Below are positions 20,353 through 32,793 of a stretch of DNA of 64,000 bases, piece after piece. The notes beneath the pieces were generated by a model. The model worked only from the letters and a program-made list of their open reading frames with translations. It had not been told where the DNA came from and did no database searches. This DNA comes from Costus lasius (lineage: Eukaryota > Streptophyta > Magnoliopsida > Zingiberales > Costaceae), in NCBI GenBank assembly GCA_027563935.2, contig CM050454.1:74234596-74298595 (forward strand). The letters run 5' to 3'. A program made the position numbers and the translations under genes. The first letter of the stretch is position 1. Every line of letters starts with the position of its first letter.

Positions 20353-22040
20353 TGTTGGGGTATGCCCTTAAGGCTAATGTTTGAGGCCTTGGGTTGTTAT
20401 CAGTATCATGTATAAGCTCTATGTTTATAAAGGCAATGATGGTTGTTATTCAGGTTGTTACATTATCTGCTGCAATATGTATACTTCTGAATAATGTCTC
20501 AATGCTGTTCAGCTTGGCTGACATGCAGTTTTGTCCTTAGTCGAGAAATCTTGGTGAACATGAGACAGCCTTGATATGATTGAGACTAATATGTGTTCTA
20601 ATCTTATAGGATGCTTCGAGCATGGAATAAGATGTAGACTCATGGGTACATTGGATGTACTGGACAGACCCTACTTAGGATATTCGATTGCTTGTCACAA
20701 TGTGAATAATCCTTGTATGCAAACAAGTGGCATATTTCCTCTGACTTGAGATCACTTGTGTTTCTAAATGATGATTGGCATTGTTTTGAGGTAGTTCAAT
20801 ATCATTTGAAACATAATGGTTATAGACTATCTTGGATAATGAGCATGAGTCATGTTAGGGCACTAGTGATAGATATAGGATTGCCGTCTCCTTGTTTGGA
20901 GTGTGATGTTCTGTTGGGGCCCCCTGGATGAGATGGTTGAGAAAGTGTATGGCCATACCCAGATGACTATGTTCATCTGATCTAACCACTCTCATCATAT
21001 TGGAATTACAGGCTTGACACGCTTGTCCAATAAGAACATCCAGTGGCAAAGGAAACACATATGTCAAGTGACTTGGGTTCACACTTGTGCTGTGGTTTGG
21101 GTGTAGTCTTGGAAGACTCTTTCCTTTATATCGGGAGACAGTGATGTGTTGCTAGATACCCCTCACTGATCGTGATAACGTAAGTTATCGTTACCGACAT
21201 TTAAAGGAAACCCTTAGGGTCGCACAATTTGATGATATGGCTTACTTAAGTCAGATCATGTGGACTGAATTGTTTTGGTTCAGTTTAAAGGGATTTAAAC
21301 TCTGATTGTAAGTGAGATCTGGTCTGATCATGTTTGATTGATTAGAGCTTGAGATTGGTAAGCTTCGATCGAGAGAATTGACGCTAGATCAGTGAGATCA
21401 AGAGCATCAAGAGATGAATGGTTAGATCTTGAGCCTTATGGTTTAATTTGATCTTGACCAATGCTTGGTTTAATTTGGTCTTTGAACTAAATGAAATTGA
21501 ACCGGTTCACTTAGTGTGAGCGCATGGTTCAAGTCAAGGGAGAAAGTTGCGATTGGGGTAAACGCATCTTGCGTTGAAGTAGTGGCTTGCTATTTTTGGA
21601 AGTTATGTTTTCCAAAATAGCGTGGACGCCTCACATTCGAAGTGGTCACGCCCTATTCTCGTCTCTTCACCTCTTGTCGCCTCTCCTCTCTCGGGTAGAG
21701 AGTCTTCACACCTTGGAGAGAGTTTGGCCAAGCAAAGACGTCATCTCAATCCCCTTTACGTGATCAGGAAACTTGGAGATCCTTGCTAGCACAAGGAACG
21801 ACAAGGAGTAGTCAACTCTCATCTTGTGTGCGCACATTTTGGAGGAGAACCATTTCATTCTCTCTGCTTCCAAGTCGCCATCCAGGCAAGGGCAATGGTA
21901 TGAATCTTTTCGATCTATACAAGTATTAACAAGTTGATCATTTGACATGCTGTTGATCCTTTAGAAACCCTAGCTTCCGCTCAATGCAAAACCTCTGATA
22001 TGCGCCTATTAGGGTTTCGCCCCCTTTAATGGAACTTTCA
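20353..22040 (+). repeat. 3' LTR of element B
   Basis: Intact 1,688-bp LTR starting TGTTGGGG and ending GGAACTTTCA, followed by the duplication AGAGC. It shows the uninterrupted sequence GTGGCATATTTCCTC, which proves where A was inserted in the 5' copy. Confidence 0.97.
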
Positions 22041-23861
22041 AGAGCTACATACCTAGGGTGATTCTTGGGCTAGGAAAATCTTTTCCTCATCACCTAGGTT
22101 TGACGACATGTTGGACTTAGTCTCCGGTGCATCGTGGTTTTCCAGATTTGATCTTCGTAGCGGCTATCACCAAGTCCGCATCCGCGAAGGTGATGAATGG
22201 AAGACCGCATTCAAGACCAAGGACAGTCTTTACGAGTGGCTCATCATGCCATTCGGGTTGTCTAATGCCCCGTCCACATTTATGCGCCTCATGACCCAAG
22301 TTCTCAAGCCCTACATGGGCAAGTTCCTGGTCATCTATTTTGACGACATTCTGATTTTTAGTTGGTCCCACGAGGAGCACTTGGAGCATCTTCGCTCCAC
22401 CTTTGATCTCCTACGGAAGGACCATCTCTTCCTTAAGACGAAGACGTGCGCCTTCAGGACAATTCGAGTCAACTTCCTAGGTTACATCGCCTCAAATGTG
22501 GATCTTTTTGTTGACCCGGCTAAAGTTGATCCGACATTGGCCCGAACCCCGCATAGTGTCCAAGGTCCGCAGCTTCTTGTGCCTCGCGGGCTTTTACCAC
22601 CGTTTCATTCGGGGTTTCAGAACGATTGCATCCCCACTGACCCAACGTCTGTCCAAGGACGACTTTGAGTGGACCACAGCCACTCAACGTGCCTTCGACG
22701 CCCTTAGGGATGCCATCACGACCGCGCCTATTCTGCACCTCCCTGACTTCCCCAAAGGCTTTGAGGTCGCGTGTGACACCTCCGGTACCGGTATCGGGGG
22801 TTGCCTTAATCAAGAAGGTCACTCGGTTGCCTTCTTTAGCGAGAAACTGAACGCTGCTCGCCAGCATTATTCGACCTACAACAAGGAGTTTTATGCCATA
22901 GTTCAGTCGCTTCGGCTGTGGAGGCACTATCTCCTCCACCGCGAGTTCGTCCTGTATAGCGACCACCAGGCCCTGTCTTTTCTCAATGCACAAAATAAAT
23001 TGAGCGCCTACCATGCCAAGTGGGTCGAGTACTTGCAACAGTACTCCTTCATGATCAATCACAAGGCAGGTAAAGAAAACATTATTGCGAATGCTCTGAG
23101 TCGAGTCTGGAACCTTCTGTGTGTTATGCGTGCCCGGGTCAATACTTTTGACCACGTTAAGGATGAGTACGCCACCTATCCAGATTTCGGCACCACATAT
23201 GCCGCCTTGATTGTGTCACCTGACCCCGAGTCATCGTATCAGCTCTATGAGGGCTATCTTTTCCTTGGGAATCGACTGTGCAGTCCTCGGTCATCCCTTC
23301 GCGACCACCTGCTCCTCGAGCTCCACGTGGGTGGTGTCGCCGGCCGCCATGGCCGCGACAAGACCTTCGAAATGCCCAAGGAACACCTCTTTTGGCCATC
23401 CCTTCGCAGGGATGTAGAGCGCATTGTGCGCCATTTTGGCACGTGTCAATCGGCCAAGCCTCGTCCTCCAAACACGGGTCTCTACACACCTCTGCCTATG
23501 GCCGATGGCCCATGGCACGACATCAGCATGGACTTTGTCCTAAGGCTGCCCCGGACTGCCTCACGCTTTGATTCCATCTACGTGGTTGTAGATCGGTTCT
23601 CAAAGATGGCCCACTTTATCCCCTATTCACGGATAGCGGATACATCCCACGTAGCACATCTCTTCTTCAGGGAGATTGTCCGTCTCCATTGCCTCCCAAA
23701 GACCATCGTGTCCGATCGTGACACGCGCTTTGTGAGCCACTTTTGGTGCTCACTTTGGGCCCTCTTGGGCACCACTCTGAAGCTATCCACAGCTTACCAC
23801 CCTCAAACCGACGGCCAAACCGAAGTTGGCGACCACCCGAGGTCTTAGGATACCATCCTCC
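22041..23861 (+). pseudogene. Element C: Gypsy pol fragment (RT, RNase H, integrase)
   Basis: Right remnant of an old Ty3/Gypsy element, split from 3746-3829 by B. The first part (to about 22530) encodes reverse transcriptase with [23 protein letters not shown] and YFDD at about 22335. A short deletion near 22530 shifts the frame, and 22545-23848 continues in another frame with the RT end ([12 protein letters not shown]), RNase H (DTSGTGIGG, YSDHQAL, ALSR) and integrase (SMDFVLRLPRT, SDRDTRF, HPQTDGQTEV). It ends abruptly at the LTR of D. Chromovirus-like by its motifs; gag, LTRs and C-terminus are not in the window. More GC-rich than the surrounding elements. Confidence 0.9.
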
Positions 23862-25706
23862 TGTTAGGGAATGCCGGGTGTAATTTAAAATTTTTGCAGT
23901 CCCAGGACGCAGCGGAAGAAACATTACACCCGAAACACATTCCAGTCCCAAGGATCCATGCGAGAGAGAAGACACAAGGATGTGTTAGAGATGTACCTCT
24001 TTTGCTTGTCTAGATGTCGAAGCCATGTTGAAGGCGCCCAAGTGTTCACCCTCTACAAGTATTCACGCGTCGACTCCTTGATCGTTGCTCCCTTCCACGC
24101 TTGGTGCTAGCCTCGGGAAGAGAATCAAGCCTTAGGGTTCCTTCACTCCTCTTGCGCCACCTCCAAGGTTCATGCGCCAAGTGCAAGGAAGATGCCGCCA
24201 ACTCCTTATCCTCTTCACTCCAAGAGAAGAGAGAGAAGATGAGTTTCGGCCTTGAGGAAGATTAGGGTTTAATTGCACCACCAAGTCCTTCCCCAAGTCA
24301 TGCCAAGAGGAAAGGAAGGAGAAGAGTTGCTGTCGCTTATTGAAAGAAGGGCTGCGCCACTCTGATGTTGTCGCCCTTTGCCCTTGCTTTCGCCCCTCTA
24401 TGTTTGTTCACGTCTCCAAGCGTTCATCAACTAGAGAGGGTGACAATGGGTCCTATAAATAGGACTAGAGGCGGTTTGAGCAAGGGCTAGGATCATGCCA
24501 AGTGTATGGCTAGGATGAGGTGTCTTGAGGCAAGGAAAGTCTCAAAGACTTTACCATAAACCTCATTCAACCTATCCATAAAAGTCCAAGCACTATATCA
24601 GCCCAAGACATTCCCCAAATGCATTCTTACCATCAAAGGCTAAGTGGCTAGGCGCAACATGCATGAAAAATTCGGCTGGGGTGGTGTTTTGGGAGAAACT
24701 AGGGTTGAGGTAAGGTAAGTCTCCAAGACATTACCATATACCTCTTCCCTATGTCCATATGCGCCTAGGAACTTCCCATAAAAGTTCTCAAGCCATATCA
24801 GCCCCAAGACTTGCCTTAGAGGCAAGCATTCCATCCAAGGAAGAAGGGCTAGGCGCCCTTTACTTCCATAATGAAGCAAAGGCGCCTCCCTCACCCCATT
24901 ATGCCCCTAGGCGCCAATGGGGTGAGATTTCTCCCCATTATACCCTTTTAAGCCAATTCCTCTTCATGACAACTAATTATTGGGCCTCATTGGATAATGA
25001 GCTAGCCCAAACTTCATGGCATGGGTTGATTAAGCCATTGGATCTAATCCAATGCAACCCTAATTCAAATGTGACCAATCTAGGTCAATTTCGGGTCAAC
25101 CTGCCAAAATTGAAGTTTGGCTCCAATAACTTTGTTCCAACTCATCAGGCCCATTGGCGCTGATGAAATCTTCCAAATGGATCCAAGTTATCCAATAACT
25201 TGATCCTAAGGCTTCTGAATAAAGCAACGTCAAGAGTCTATTGCGTGTGTCCCCGTAGGATCCATATGACGATGGCAATGATGTAAACATCATAAGTAGT
25301 GAGGGGTATCTAGCAACACATCACTACTACCCATGTCATAGGACTTAAGTCATTATGGCAACAACTCCTAACAAGCAACGAGGATTCCCATTGCATTACA
25401 GATCCCTTTGCCTAAGCTGATATCCTGCCATTGGATTAGTCTCAAGTTTATTATCCAATGCATTGGTCATGACTCAACAAGTGTGGCCACACTTTCCTGT
25501 CATGCACCAATAAGGTGGGGCGCCCCGAGTGGATATCATGCTTCCAATAAGGAAGGGGCAAATACTACTATTGGTCATCCATGTCTCTACATGACTTATG
25601 ACATGCCCAATGACAGTCGTTTTGATCTCCCAATTACGGAGAGACGTAAGACTGTATTAAAGCATACCCATCATCAAATCTAGACATGAATACCTCAAGT
25701 CTAAGG
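23862..25706 (-). repeat. Element D: LTR of an Angela-like element, first part
   Basis: Reverse-orientation LTR of E's family, starting TGTTAGGGAATGCCG (complement of an LTR end) and interrupted at 25706 by element E; it resumes at 63955. The left boundary is directly in Gypsy integrase, with CCTCC (23857-23861) as candidate duplication. No priming site lies at its left, so this is the outer 3' LTR of a minus-strand element or a solo LTR. Contains the 28-bp conserved block (25298-25325) in reverse. Confidence 0.9.
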
Positions 25707-26473
25707 TGTTGGTGTATATGCCCTACAGACCAATGTATGGACATGGTCAGGCATTGCTTGAATGTACTTTGATAGAATTAATGAAATTGATATAATCAAT
25801 AAAGGCATGGTCGTTATTATGCAGATTGCTTTACCTGCGTTGATGTATTGAATTGCATATATAATGTCCCAGGAGTTTGGATTGGATCCATTCTCACAAG
25901 CTATCCCCAGTCAAGGTACCTTAGCAGATATGGGACAGCTTTGGTACATGTGAGACTGGTGTATGGGCTGGTTAGGTGCAGGGCACAGTAACGCAGACAT
26001 ACAGGTGCATTGGATGCACTGGAGTGATCCACCGTGAGGATTGACTTGTCTAGTCAATGAGTCAATCTCACATGCAAGAGGTTTGCATTGATCCTTAGAC
26101 TTGAGGTATTCATGTCTAGATTTGATGATGGGTATGCTTTAATACAGTCTTACGTCTCTCCGTAATTGGGAGATCAAAACGACTGTCATTGGGCATGTCA
26201 TAAATCATGTAGAGACATGGATGACTAATAGTAGGATTTGCCCCTTCCATATTGGAAGCATGATATCCACCTCGGGGCGCCCCACCTTATTGGTGCATGA
26301 CAGGAATGTGTGGCCACACTAGTTAAGTCATGACCAATGCATTGGATAATAAACTTGAGACTATTCCAATGGCAGGATATCAGTTTAGGCAAAGGGATCT
26401 AGAATGCATGGGAATCCTCGTTGCTGGTTAGGAGTCGTTGCCATAATGACTTAAGTCCTATGACATGGGTAGT

Positions 26474-26554
26474 AGTGATGTGTTGCTAGATACCCCTCAC
26501 TACTTATGATGTTTACATCATTGCCATCGTCATATGGATCCTACGGGGTCACAC
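26474..26554 (+). promoter_or_regulatory. Conserved LTR block plus hairpin (E version)
   Basis: The 28-bp block at 26474-26501 is identical to that of A although flanks differ. The hairpin ATGATG-TTTA-CATCAT (26506-26521) has a different stem from A's GATAAC/GTTATC, so pairing is kept but sequence is not. GGGTCACAC follows at 26546-26554, as in A. Confidence 0.6.
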
Positions 26555-27336
26555 GCAATAGACTCTTGACGTTGCTTTAATCAGAAGCCTTTGGATCAAG
26601 TTATTGGATAACTTGGATCCATTTGGAAGATTTCATCAGCGCCAATGGGCCTGATGAGTTGGAAGAAAGTTATTGGAGCCAAACTTCATTTTTGGCAGGT
26701 TGACCCGAAATTGACCTAGATTGGTCACATTTGGATTAGGGTTGCATTAGATTGGATCTAATGGCTTAATCAACCCATGCCATGAAGTTTGGGCTAGCTC
26801 ATTATCCAATGAGGCCCAATAACTAGTTATGAAGAAGAGGTATAAGCAAATAAGGGTATAATGGGGAAGAATTTCACCCCATTGGCGCCAAGGGCATAAT
26901 GGGGTGAAGTGGGCGCATGTTGCTTCATAAGGAAGCATTAGGCGCCTCCCCCTTTGATCCCTTGATGGTATCTTGCCTCTATGGTAAGTATTGGGGCTGA
27001 TATGGCTTGATGGCTCTTTTGGAAAGAGCATAGGCGCGTATATCAAGTGGGATAAGATTTATGGAAAAGTCTTGGAGACTTTCCTTATCTCCAAACCCCA
27101 ATTCACCCCAAACTATTTGCTTGGCCGAATTCTTCATGCTTGTTGCGCCTAGTCCTTCTCCTTGGATGGAAAGAATGCCTCTAAGGCATGTCTTGGGCTG
27201 ATATGGCTATTGGGCAAATAAGGATAGGTTGAATGAGGTTTATGGCAAAGTCTTGGAGACTTTCCTTACCACAAACCCCTCTCATCCTAACCGCCCACTT
27301 GGCATGATCCTAGTCATTGCCCTAGCCGCCCCTTGT

Positions 27337-27348
27337 CCTATTAATAGG
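27337..27348 (+). promoter_or_regulatory. Possible TATA-like core promoter in E LTR
   Basis: CCTATTAATAGG, at the place where J has CCTATATATG and D has CCTATTTATAGG on the sense strand. Weak match to a TATA box; the repeated position is the main support. Confidence 0.3.
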
Positions 27349-28109
27349 ACCCATGCCGCCCTCTCTTGTGGTGGTTGGTTCGATTCCTTGGAGGTGTGAA
27401 CAAACATAGAGAGGTGTGAGCTAGGGCAAAGGGCGACAACATCATGGTGGCGCAACCTTCCTCCTCTTTGTAGCCGCAAGCCTTCTTCTCCTTCTTCTTC
27501 TCTTGGCGTAACTTGGAGAAGGGCTTGGTGGCGACATCTCTTGGAGAGAATTGGAAGTTTAAGGTGGTGACAACTTGAGGGCTTGGAGCTCTCCTTCTTC
27601 CATCAAAGGCGCAAGCAAGTTCTTCTTGTTCTTCTTCTCATCTTCTTGGCGCAAGGATTCTTTGAGCTTGGTGGCGTCTTCTTGCCACAAGCCCTCATCG
27701 TCCCTTGGCCATAGGCACACCTTGGAGGTGGCGCAAGCAAAGAAGAAGAAGGAAGTACTTGGCGCATCATCTTCCTCCTCATCTCTTCTTGGCGCTTCTA
27801 CCTTGGAGGTGGCGCAAGTTTTGAAGAGAGTGATAAGGCTTGATTCTCTTCCCGAGGCTAGCACCAAGCGTGGAAGGGAGCAACGATCAAGGAGTCGACG
27901 CGTGGATACTTGTAGAGGACGAACACTTGGGCGTCTTCAACTTGGCACCTTCATCCTAACAAGCAATAAAGGTACTAACCCTAACACATCCTTGTGTTCT
28001 CTCTCTCGCATGGATCCTTGGGAAAGGAATGTGTTTCGGGTGTAATGCTTCTTCCGCTGCGTCCTGGGACTGCAAAAAATTTTAAATTACACCCGGCATT
28101 CCCTAACAG

Positions 28110-28120
28110 TGGTATCAGAG
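28110..28120 (+). other. Primer binding site of element E
   Basis: TGGTATCAGAG, one base after the LTR; complementary to initiator tRNA-Met. Confidence 0.9.
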
Positions 28121-29616
28121 GTACTTGCGAGAAACACAAGGTGTACGTTTGCTTGTGTGAAAAATTTTTGGAAAATTTTTCTTTCATCCATGCGCGATTC
28201 ACCTAGAAGGCGCTTTCATCCAAACTTCTTTTATCAATTTTATGGCCGAAATTTGGATTGTGTTTATGATGGATTTAAGACCAAAGGCGCACGTAGTTTT
28301 GTCAAGTAGGACGGGCATTGTGTCTTCGGACTGGCCGGGTCTCTTGATCTGACAAAATTGCCAGCCGATAGGGTCCATGAAATCATCATGAAACTTGATC
28401 CCAATTTTAGCATAAATTTGATTGAGAGAGTGCTTTGGATGGAGTTGGCGCATAAGGGGATAAAATTTGATTATTCCGGTTTTTCAAATTTTATATATGC
28501 GCCACTTGTCTCTTCCTTGGGTTAATATGGTCATAGCGGGTGCCCTCCTGTGTTGTGATGTGGAAGCATATTTCCACCTGTGATGAATGCTTGTAAAATC
28601 TTTCTGCCACCTGCGTGTGGTTCTCCCCCTTCTTGATGTAAAATTTTCATCTTTCCTTAGAATAGATGTAGAACTGTTTACATAAGATAGGTTAAGGTTC
28701 ATCAAAGACAACAAGGTGTCTTCTTCAACCGATATCAGAGTGGCGCCAGCTTTGGAAGCTTGGTGATGGACTTGCGGCTGAAGGAAGGACACTAGCTTTC
28801 GGCTTCTGGCATGGGCTGATTTGCTTTAGGGACTCGCAACCCTTGGATGCACGATAACATGTCACATGGCTCGTGACAAGTTATATGTATGAAAAGGGCT
28901 ATGACCATATCGACCAAACTAGCATGCCTATGATGGTTTATTATTTTGTCCATAGCATGCCTGTGATGTTTTTCCTTTGCTGCCATAACCATAGGAAAAC
29001 TGCATGCTAGAAAAGAATAAAAACATGCAAAAACTCTCAATACAATATCAAGTCGATAGCCTTCTAACGCGTAGCCCTCATCAAACTATCGATCTGTGGT
29101 GTTGTGAACTGTTTCCCACCCTCGTGGGACACACCCACTTATCTTTAGAAGGTGTGTGGTGACAATGATTTCCCCAGTCCAGTTTTAACCTGGGCGTGCC
29201 TTCGCAAGGAAATTCGTTGGCCCTGGGCATAACGGTTAGGACCAGACTTGACTAGTTTTTCATATGTCACTAACATGATGAATCACTAGAGGCAGCTGTT
29301 GAGAGGATAGGGTTCTGTGTTGTATCCAGCCATCGCTGGACACAGGGCGCCTAGTCTGTCTTAACTAAGAGGAATTGTGCGCGGCACAATTGGCTGGCAT
29401 GCCTACCTAAGGAAGCATGGGACTCTCTGTGCATCTCAACTCACCCTCGTGAGTCGCGGAGACCTCGTGCGAAATTAGGATCCTACTCATGTATTTCCAA
29501 GTTGAGTTTTGAGAGTTATCAACTTGTTAAGGAAATAGTGGGAGTATAGCATTTAATTTAAAGTCCTTGTTAAATGCTTTATCATAGTACTTATTTTGCT
29601 TGTTTGCTTATTGTAG
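28121..29616 (+). other. Untranslated leader of element E
   Basis: No gene. At 28282-28367 lies a segment shared with J: an outer stem TTTTGTCA/TGACAAAA encloses a smaller stem capped by C-UUCG-G (around GTCTTCGGAC). From about 29060 to 29480 comes the structured block that corresponds to 7115-7560 of A. It ends TTGCTTATTGTAG (acceptor-like) directly before the ATG at 29617. Confidence 0.7.
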
Positions 29617-32600
29617 ATGATTCCATCTCCTGAACCTAGATTGAAACTTCTTAAAAATAAACTGGATGGAACAAATTGGACAAGATGGTTCAGACTTTTG
29701 TCCAAACTTCTAGAACATGAGAATATGGTCTATCTTCTTGAAAGACCTCCAACCCAGCCCTGTATATATTTTTGTACAGAGTGGGAGTGGAATGTCTATC
29801 TTGAACATTGTGTGGATAGTGAACATTACACTGCTCTTATTTTGAGGTGCTTGACCCCTGAGGTCCAGGTTGAGTGTGATGAGATGGGGATTTATGATAT
29901 GATCATACATCTTCGACGTCTCTTCACATCGGGCACTTCAAATAGTAATCAAGAGAGTGTTGTTGGATCTTCTGGGTGTTTGCTTGAATCCAAGAATGAC
30001 TATGGTTCCGTATCTTCGAAGCTAAAACTTCGGAAGACTGGGAATGCATGGAAATTTCAGGATGGATTAAGGCCCAGGAAGAGCATGGCACAAAAGAAGG
30101 GATGTTATCCATCTGCTTCAGGTATTGTGTTGTTGAGGTCTTTATGTCTACTTCTTATTCATGGGTACTGGGTACCGCATGAGGAGCTTACATATGTTTT
30201 TCATATGCAGGGGCTCAAAAGAAGTAGGACAATAAGGCTTGGTGGGATCGACTTTCGAGTCAGGGACGGAGCATTGGATGCTGCTGTTGATGTCATCTCA
30301 CTGCCTTGGAGACTTTATCTAGAACTTTGCTGTTATGTACTAGCTTTTGTATTAGAACATTATGTCCATTATTTTGAATGGATTTTCAGTTTGAAATAAA
30401 TTGGTATTTCTTTAAATCTGGAATGTTCTATAGTAGTAGTACAATTGATAATAGCTTGTAGTTCTATGTGTAACACTGAATAGATCAAATCCAATGATTC
30501 AATCAATACCATCTCTTTGCATTGTCTCTTGGGCCATAAGACAAAAGCCACATCCAAAAGTCCATGGACTATTGGGATCATTATCCTTTAAGGGTTATGA
30601 TATATGTGAGCCTTGTCTAATGGAGAAGATGACAGATGCTACCTTCATTTAGGAAGAAGAGAGAGGTTAGTTGCCTGTTGGATCTAGTGTACAGCAATGT
30701 GTGTAGACCCATGGAGACAAGCACTAAATGGTATACTTCATTAAGTTGGGATATGACATATCCAACACGCAACTTTGGAGAAATCCAAGAAGTTAAGAAA
30801 TGAAGTATAGAATCGAATTGGAGAATCTATTAAAACCCTTTGATTGGATCAAAGTAGGAAGTAAAGAATTTGATGACTATCTTGAGGAGTGTGGGTTGTC
30901 TCAGCTTACTTGGAACACCACAACTGTGTGGTGAAATTCAAAGAAAGAAAAGGGAACACATTGGAAGTGGTTCCACCTTTGAATAGTCATGCAAATTTAC
31001 TTCCTTTAGAGGCCATGCAAGCAACTATTCTGACACTCCATAGTGTGTGTTTGTGGGGCACTAAGAGTGCTACTTCTATCCCGATGAGAACAAAAATATT
31101 TGTTGCTCAAACTGCTGTCCTTCTTGAGGAGATGTCCTTTTGAAAGAAGCTAGTGGGAGTAGATTTGATTAGGACAAGGTCCAAAAATCAACCACAATAC
31201 AGTTAGACACAAATGGAGAGTAGAATCACACATGCAGGTTGAAGGTCAACCTGAGGTTCAAGTAACACAGGAACCACATAAGTCTGGATCGATTCGATAT
31301 GCTAGGCATGACGAATTCATCTAGGATGAACCTAAAGACTTATGAGGAAATGGAAGCGGTCAGTGGACCAGATTCCAAGAAATGGCTGAGCGCCATAAGA
31401 ACCATAATGGACTCCATGTCTGCTAATCAAGTGTGGGACTTGATTGAGCCGCCAAAGGGGTAACACCCAGAGGCTGTATGTGGATCTTCTTGGAAGATAG
31501 ACATGAAAGGTAACATTGTTACCTATGATGACAAGCTAGTGAATGAAATTTCGGATAAGTCCACTGGGTGGATAGTGATGAAATTTTTCACCGATAGCTT
31601 TGCTTGAGTCCATTAGGTATCTACTTGTTATAATTGCATGTTCTGTTATAGCGTGTTGTTATGAAAATTGCTTTTCTTAATGGACGTCTGGAAGAGGATG
31701 TCTAGATGGAAATAGCCAAAATATTTTCATACAATCGCCATAAAGATATGTATGGTATTATACAAGTATCCTGTGTTTACAAGAAGATCAGTGGGAGCAT
31801 CATAATGTTTCTTGTTCTAATTGATTGACGATATTCTCCTCACTTGAAATGACATCCCAACTCTTCACGCGGTGAAGTACAGGCTTGGAATGTATTTCGA
31901 GAAGAATGACCTAGGGAATGCAGCCTACATCCTAGGCATGTGGATCAACTGGGATCCAAGAAAGTCATTGCCCTTTAGTCAATCTACGTTCATCCAAGAG
32001 ATTCTGGAGAGGTTCATGTTGGATCATTCCAAAGGATGATACATTCCAGAGAGACATGGTCTGATTCTCTGCATGATGCAATGTCTTTTGACACAGCAGG
32101 AGAGAGACAACATGATTCTATAGTCCTAATACATTGGGTATAGGATAGATCATGTTTTGTGCAACTAGCACAAGACTATGTGTGGCGAATGCTTGGAGCA
32201 TGGCCAGAAAGTTTCAATCAGATCCTAGTGTTCAAACACTGGATAACTGTGAAAGCAATCCTTCGTACTTGGGAAGTATAAAGGATTGAATTTTAGTCTG
32301 TGATAGATAGGAAGAACTTTGTGTACTGGGTACACTGACACTTCGTTCCGGTCTAATGACTATCGATCACAGTCAGGATTTGCTTTTTGCCTTGATGTGG
32401 TGTTGTTGGCTGAAAGAGCTTTATGCAAACTGCAGTGGCAAATTCTACAATAAGGCTGAGTACATTGCAGCTTCTTGTGGCAGCCAAGGAAGCAGCTTCA
32501 TTCATTTGAACTTGATTTAGTCCCTGATGCTTGATGGTCCAGTATAGTTCTTACTGGGGCCGTAAGCATGTGTAAAGGAACTTAGCACTCAAGTATGTAC

Positions 32601-32763
32601 TGCAGCGATATCATCTGATCTTAGAGATCATGGATAAAGATGATGATTCAAACTAGTTAAAATAAACACAGATAGCAATCTGGAAAAACCCACTAACGTA
32701 GCCTCTGGCGCAGCGGAAGCTAAATAAGTCATACTAGAGACATAGGGACTGATTAAACATCAG
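29617..32763 (+). pseudogene. Decayed Copia gag-pol of element E
   Basis: The first 260 codons (29617-30396) stay open and start M-I-P-S-P, aligning with Gag of A; a large part of Gag with the zinc knuckle is missing, and the protease site is destroyed. Beyond, only fragments remain in shifting frames: integrase zinc site remnants (LLGH near 30530, CEPCLMEKMT near 30610), integrase first Asp changed to Asn (SNVC near 30695), reverse transcriptase start (MDSMS, NQVWDL near 31410-31440), and RNase H (TDTSF, RSQSGF near 32335-32385). Many stops and small indels. It cannot make functional protein. Confidence 0.85.
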
Positions 32764-32782
32764 TTGCCCTTGGTCTTAGTGC

Positions 32783-32792
32783 AAGTGGGAGA
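32783..32792 (+). other. Polypurine tract of element E
   Basis: AAGTGGGAGA, identical to the tract of the coding elements, one base before the 3' LTR. It is kept although the adjacent coding DNA has decayed. Confidence 0.9.
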
Positions 32793-32793
32793 T

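Larger units (their letters stand above)
3830..22040 (+). mobile_element. Element B: Angela-type Copia element, interrupted by A
   Basis: Complete element with a perfect target duplication AGAGC (3825-3829 and 22041-22045), two 1,688-bp LTRs, tRNA-Met priming site, leader, gag-pol and polypurine tract. Its 5' LTR is split by element A at 4212/13332. I count about 13 differences between the LTRs (0.8%), the most of any pair here, which fits B being older than A. It was inserted into the pol region of Gypsy fragment C. Confidence 0.95.
25707..28108 (+). repeat. 5' LTR of element E
   Basis: 2,402 bp, from TGTTGGTGTATATG to CCCTAACA. Contains the conserved block and hairpin (26474-26554), a TATA-like palindrome (27337-27348), and a donor-like GGTACTAAC (GT 27972-27973). 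The region around 27430-27870 is rich in purine/pyrimidine runs that create spurious reading frames on both strands. Confidence 0.97.

Noticed and set aside
22520..23155. 211-codon frame on the minus strand
   Set aside because: It is antisense to readable Gypsy RNase H and RT sequence on the plus strand and resembles no family.
27575..28045. 156-codon frame in E's LTR
   Set aside because: It lies in purine/pyrimidine-rich LTR sequence, is not conserved in D, and is repeated only because the LTR is.
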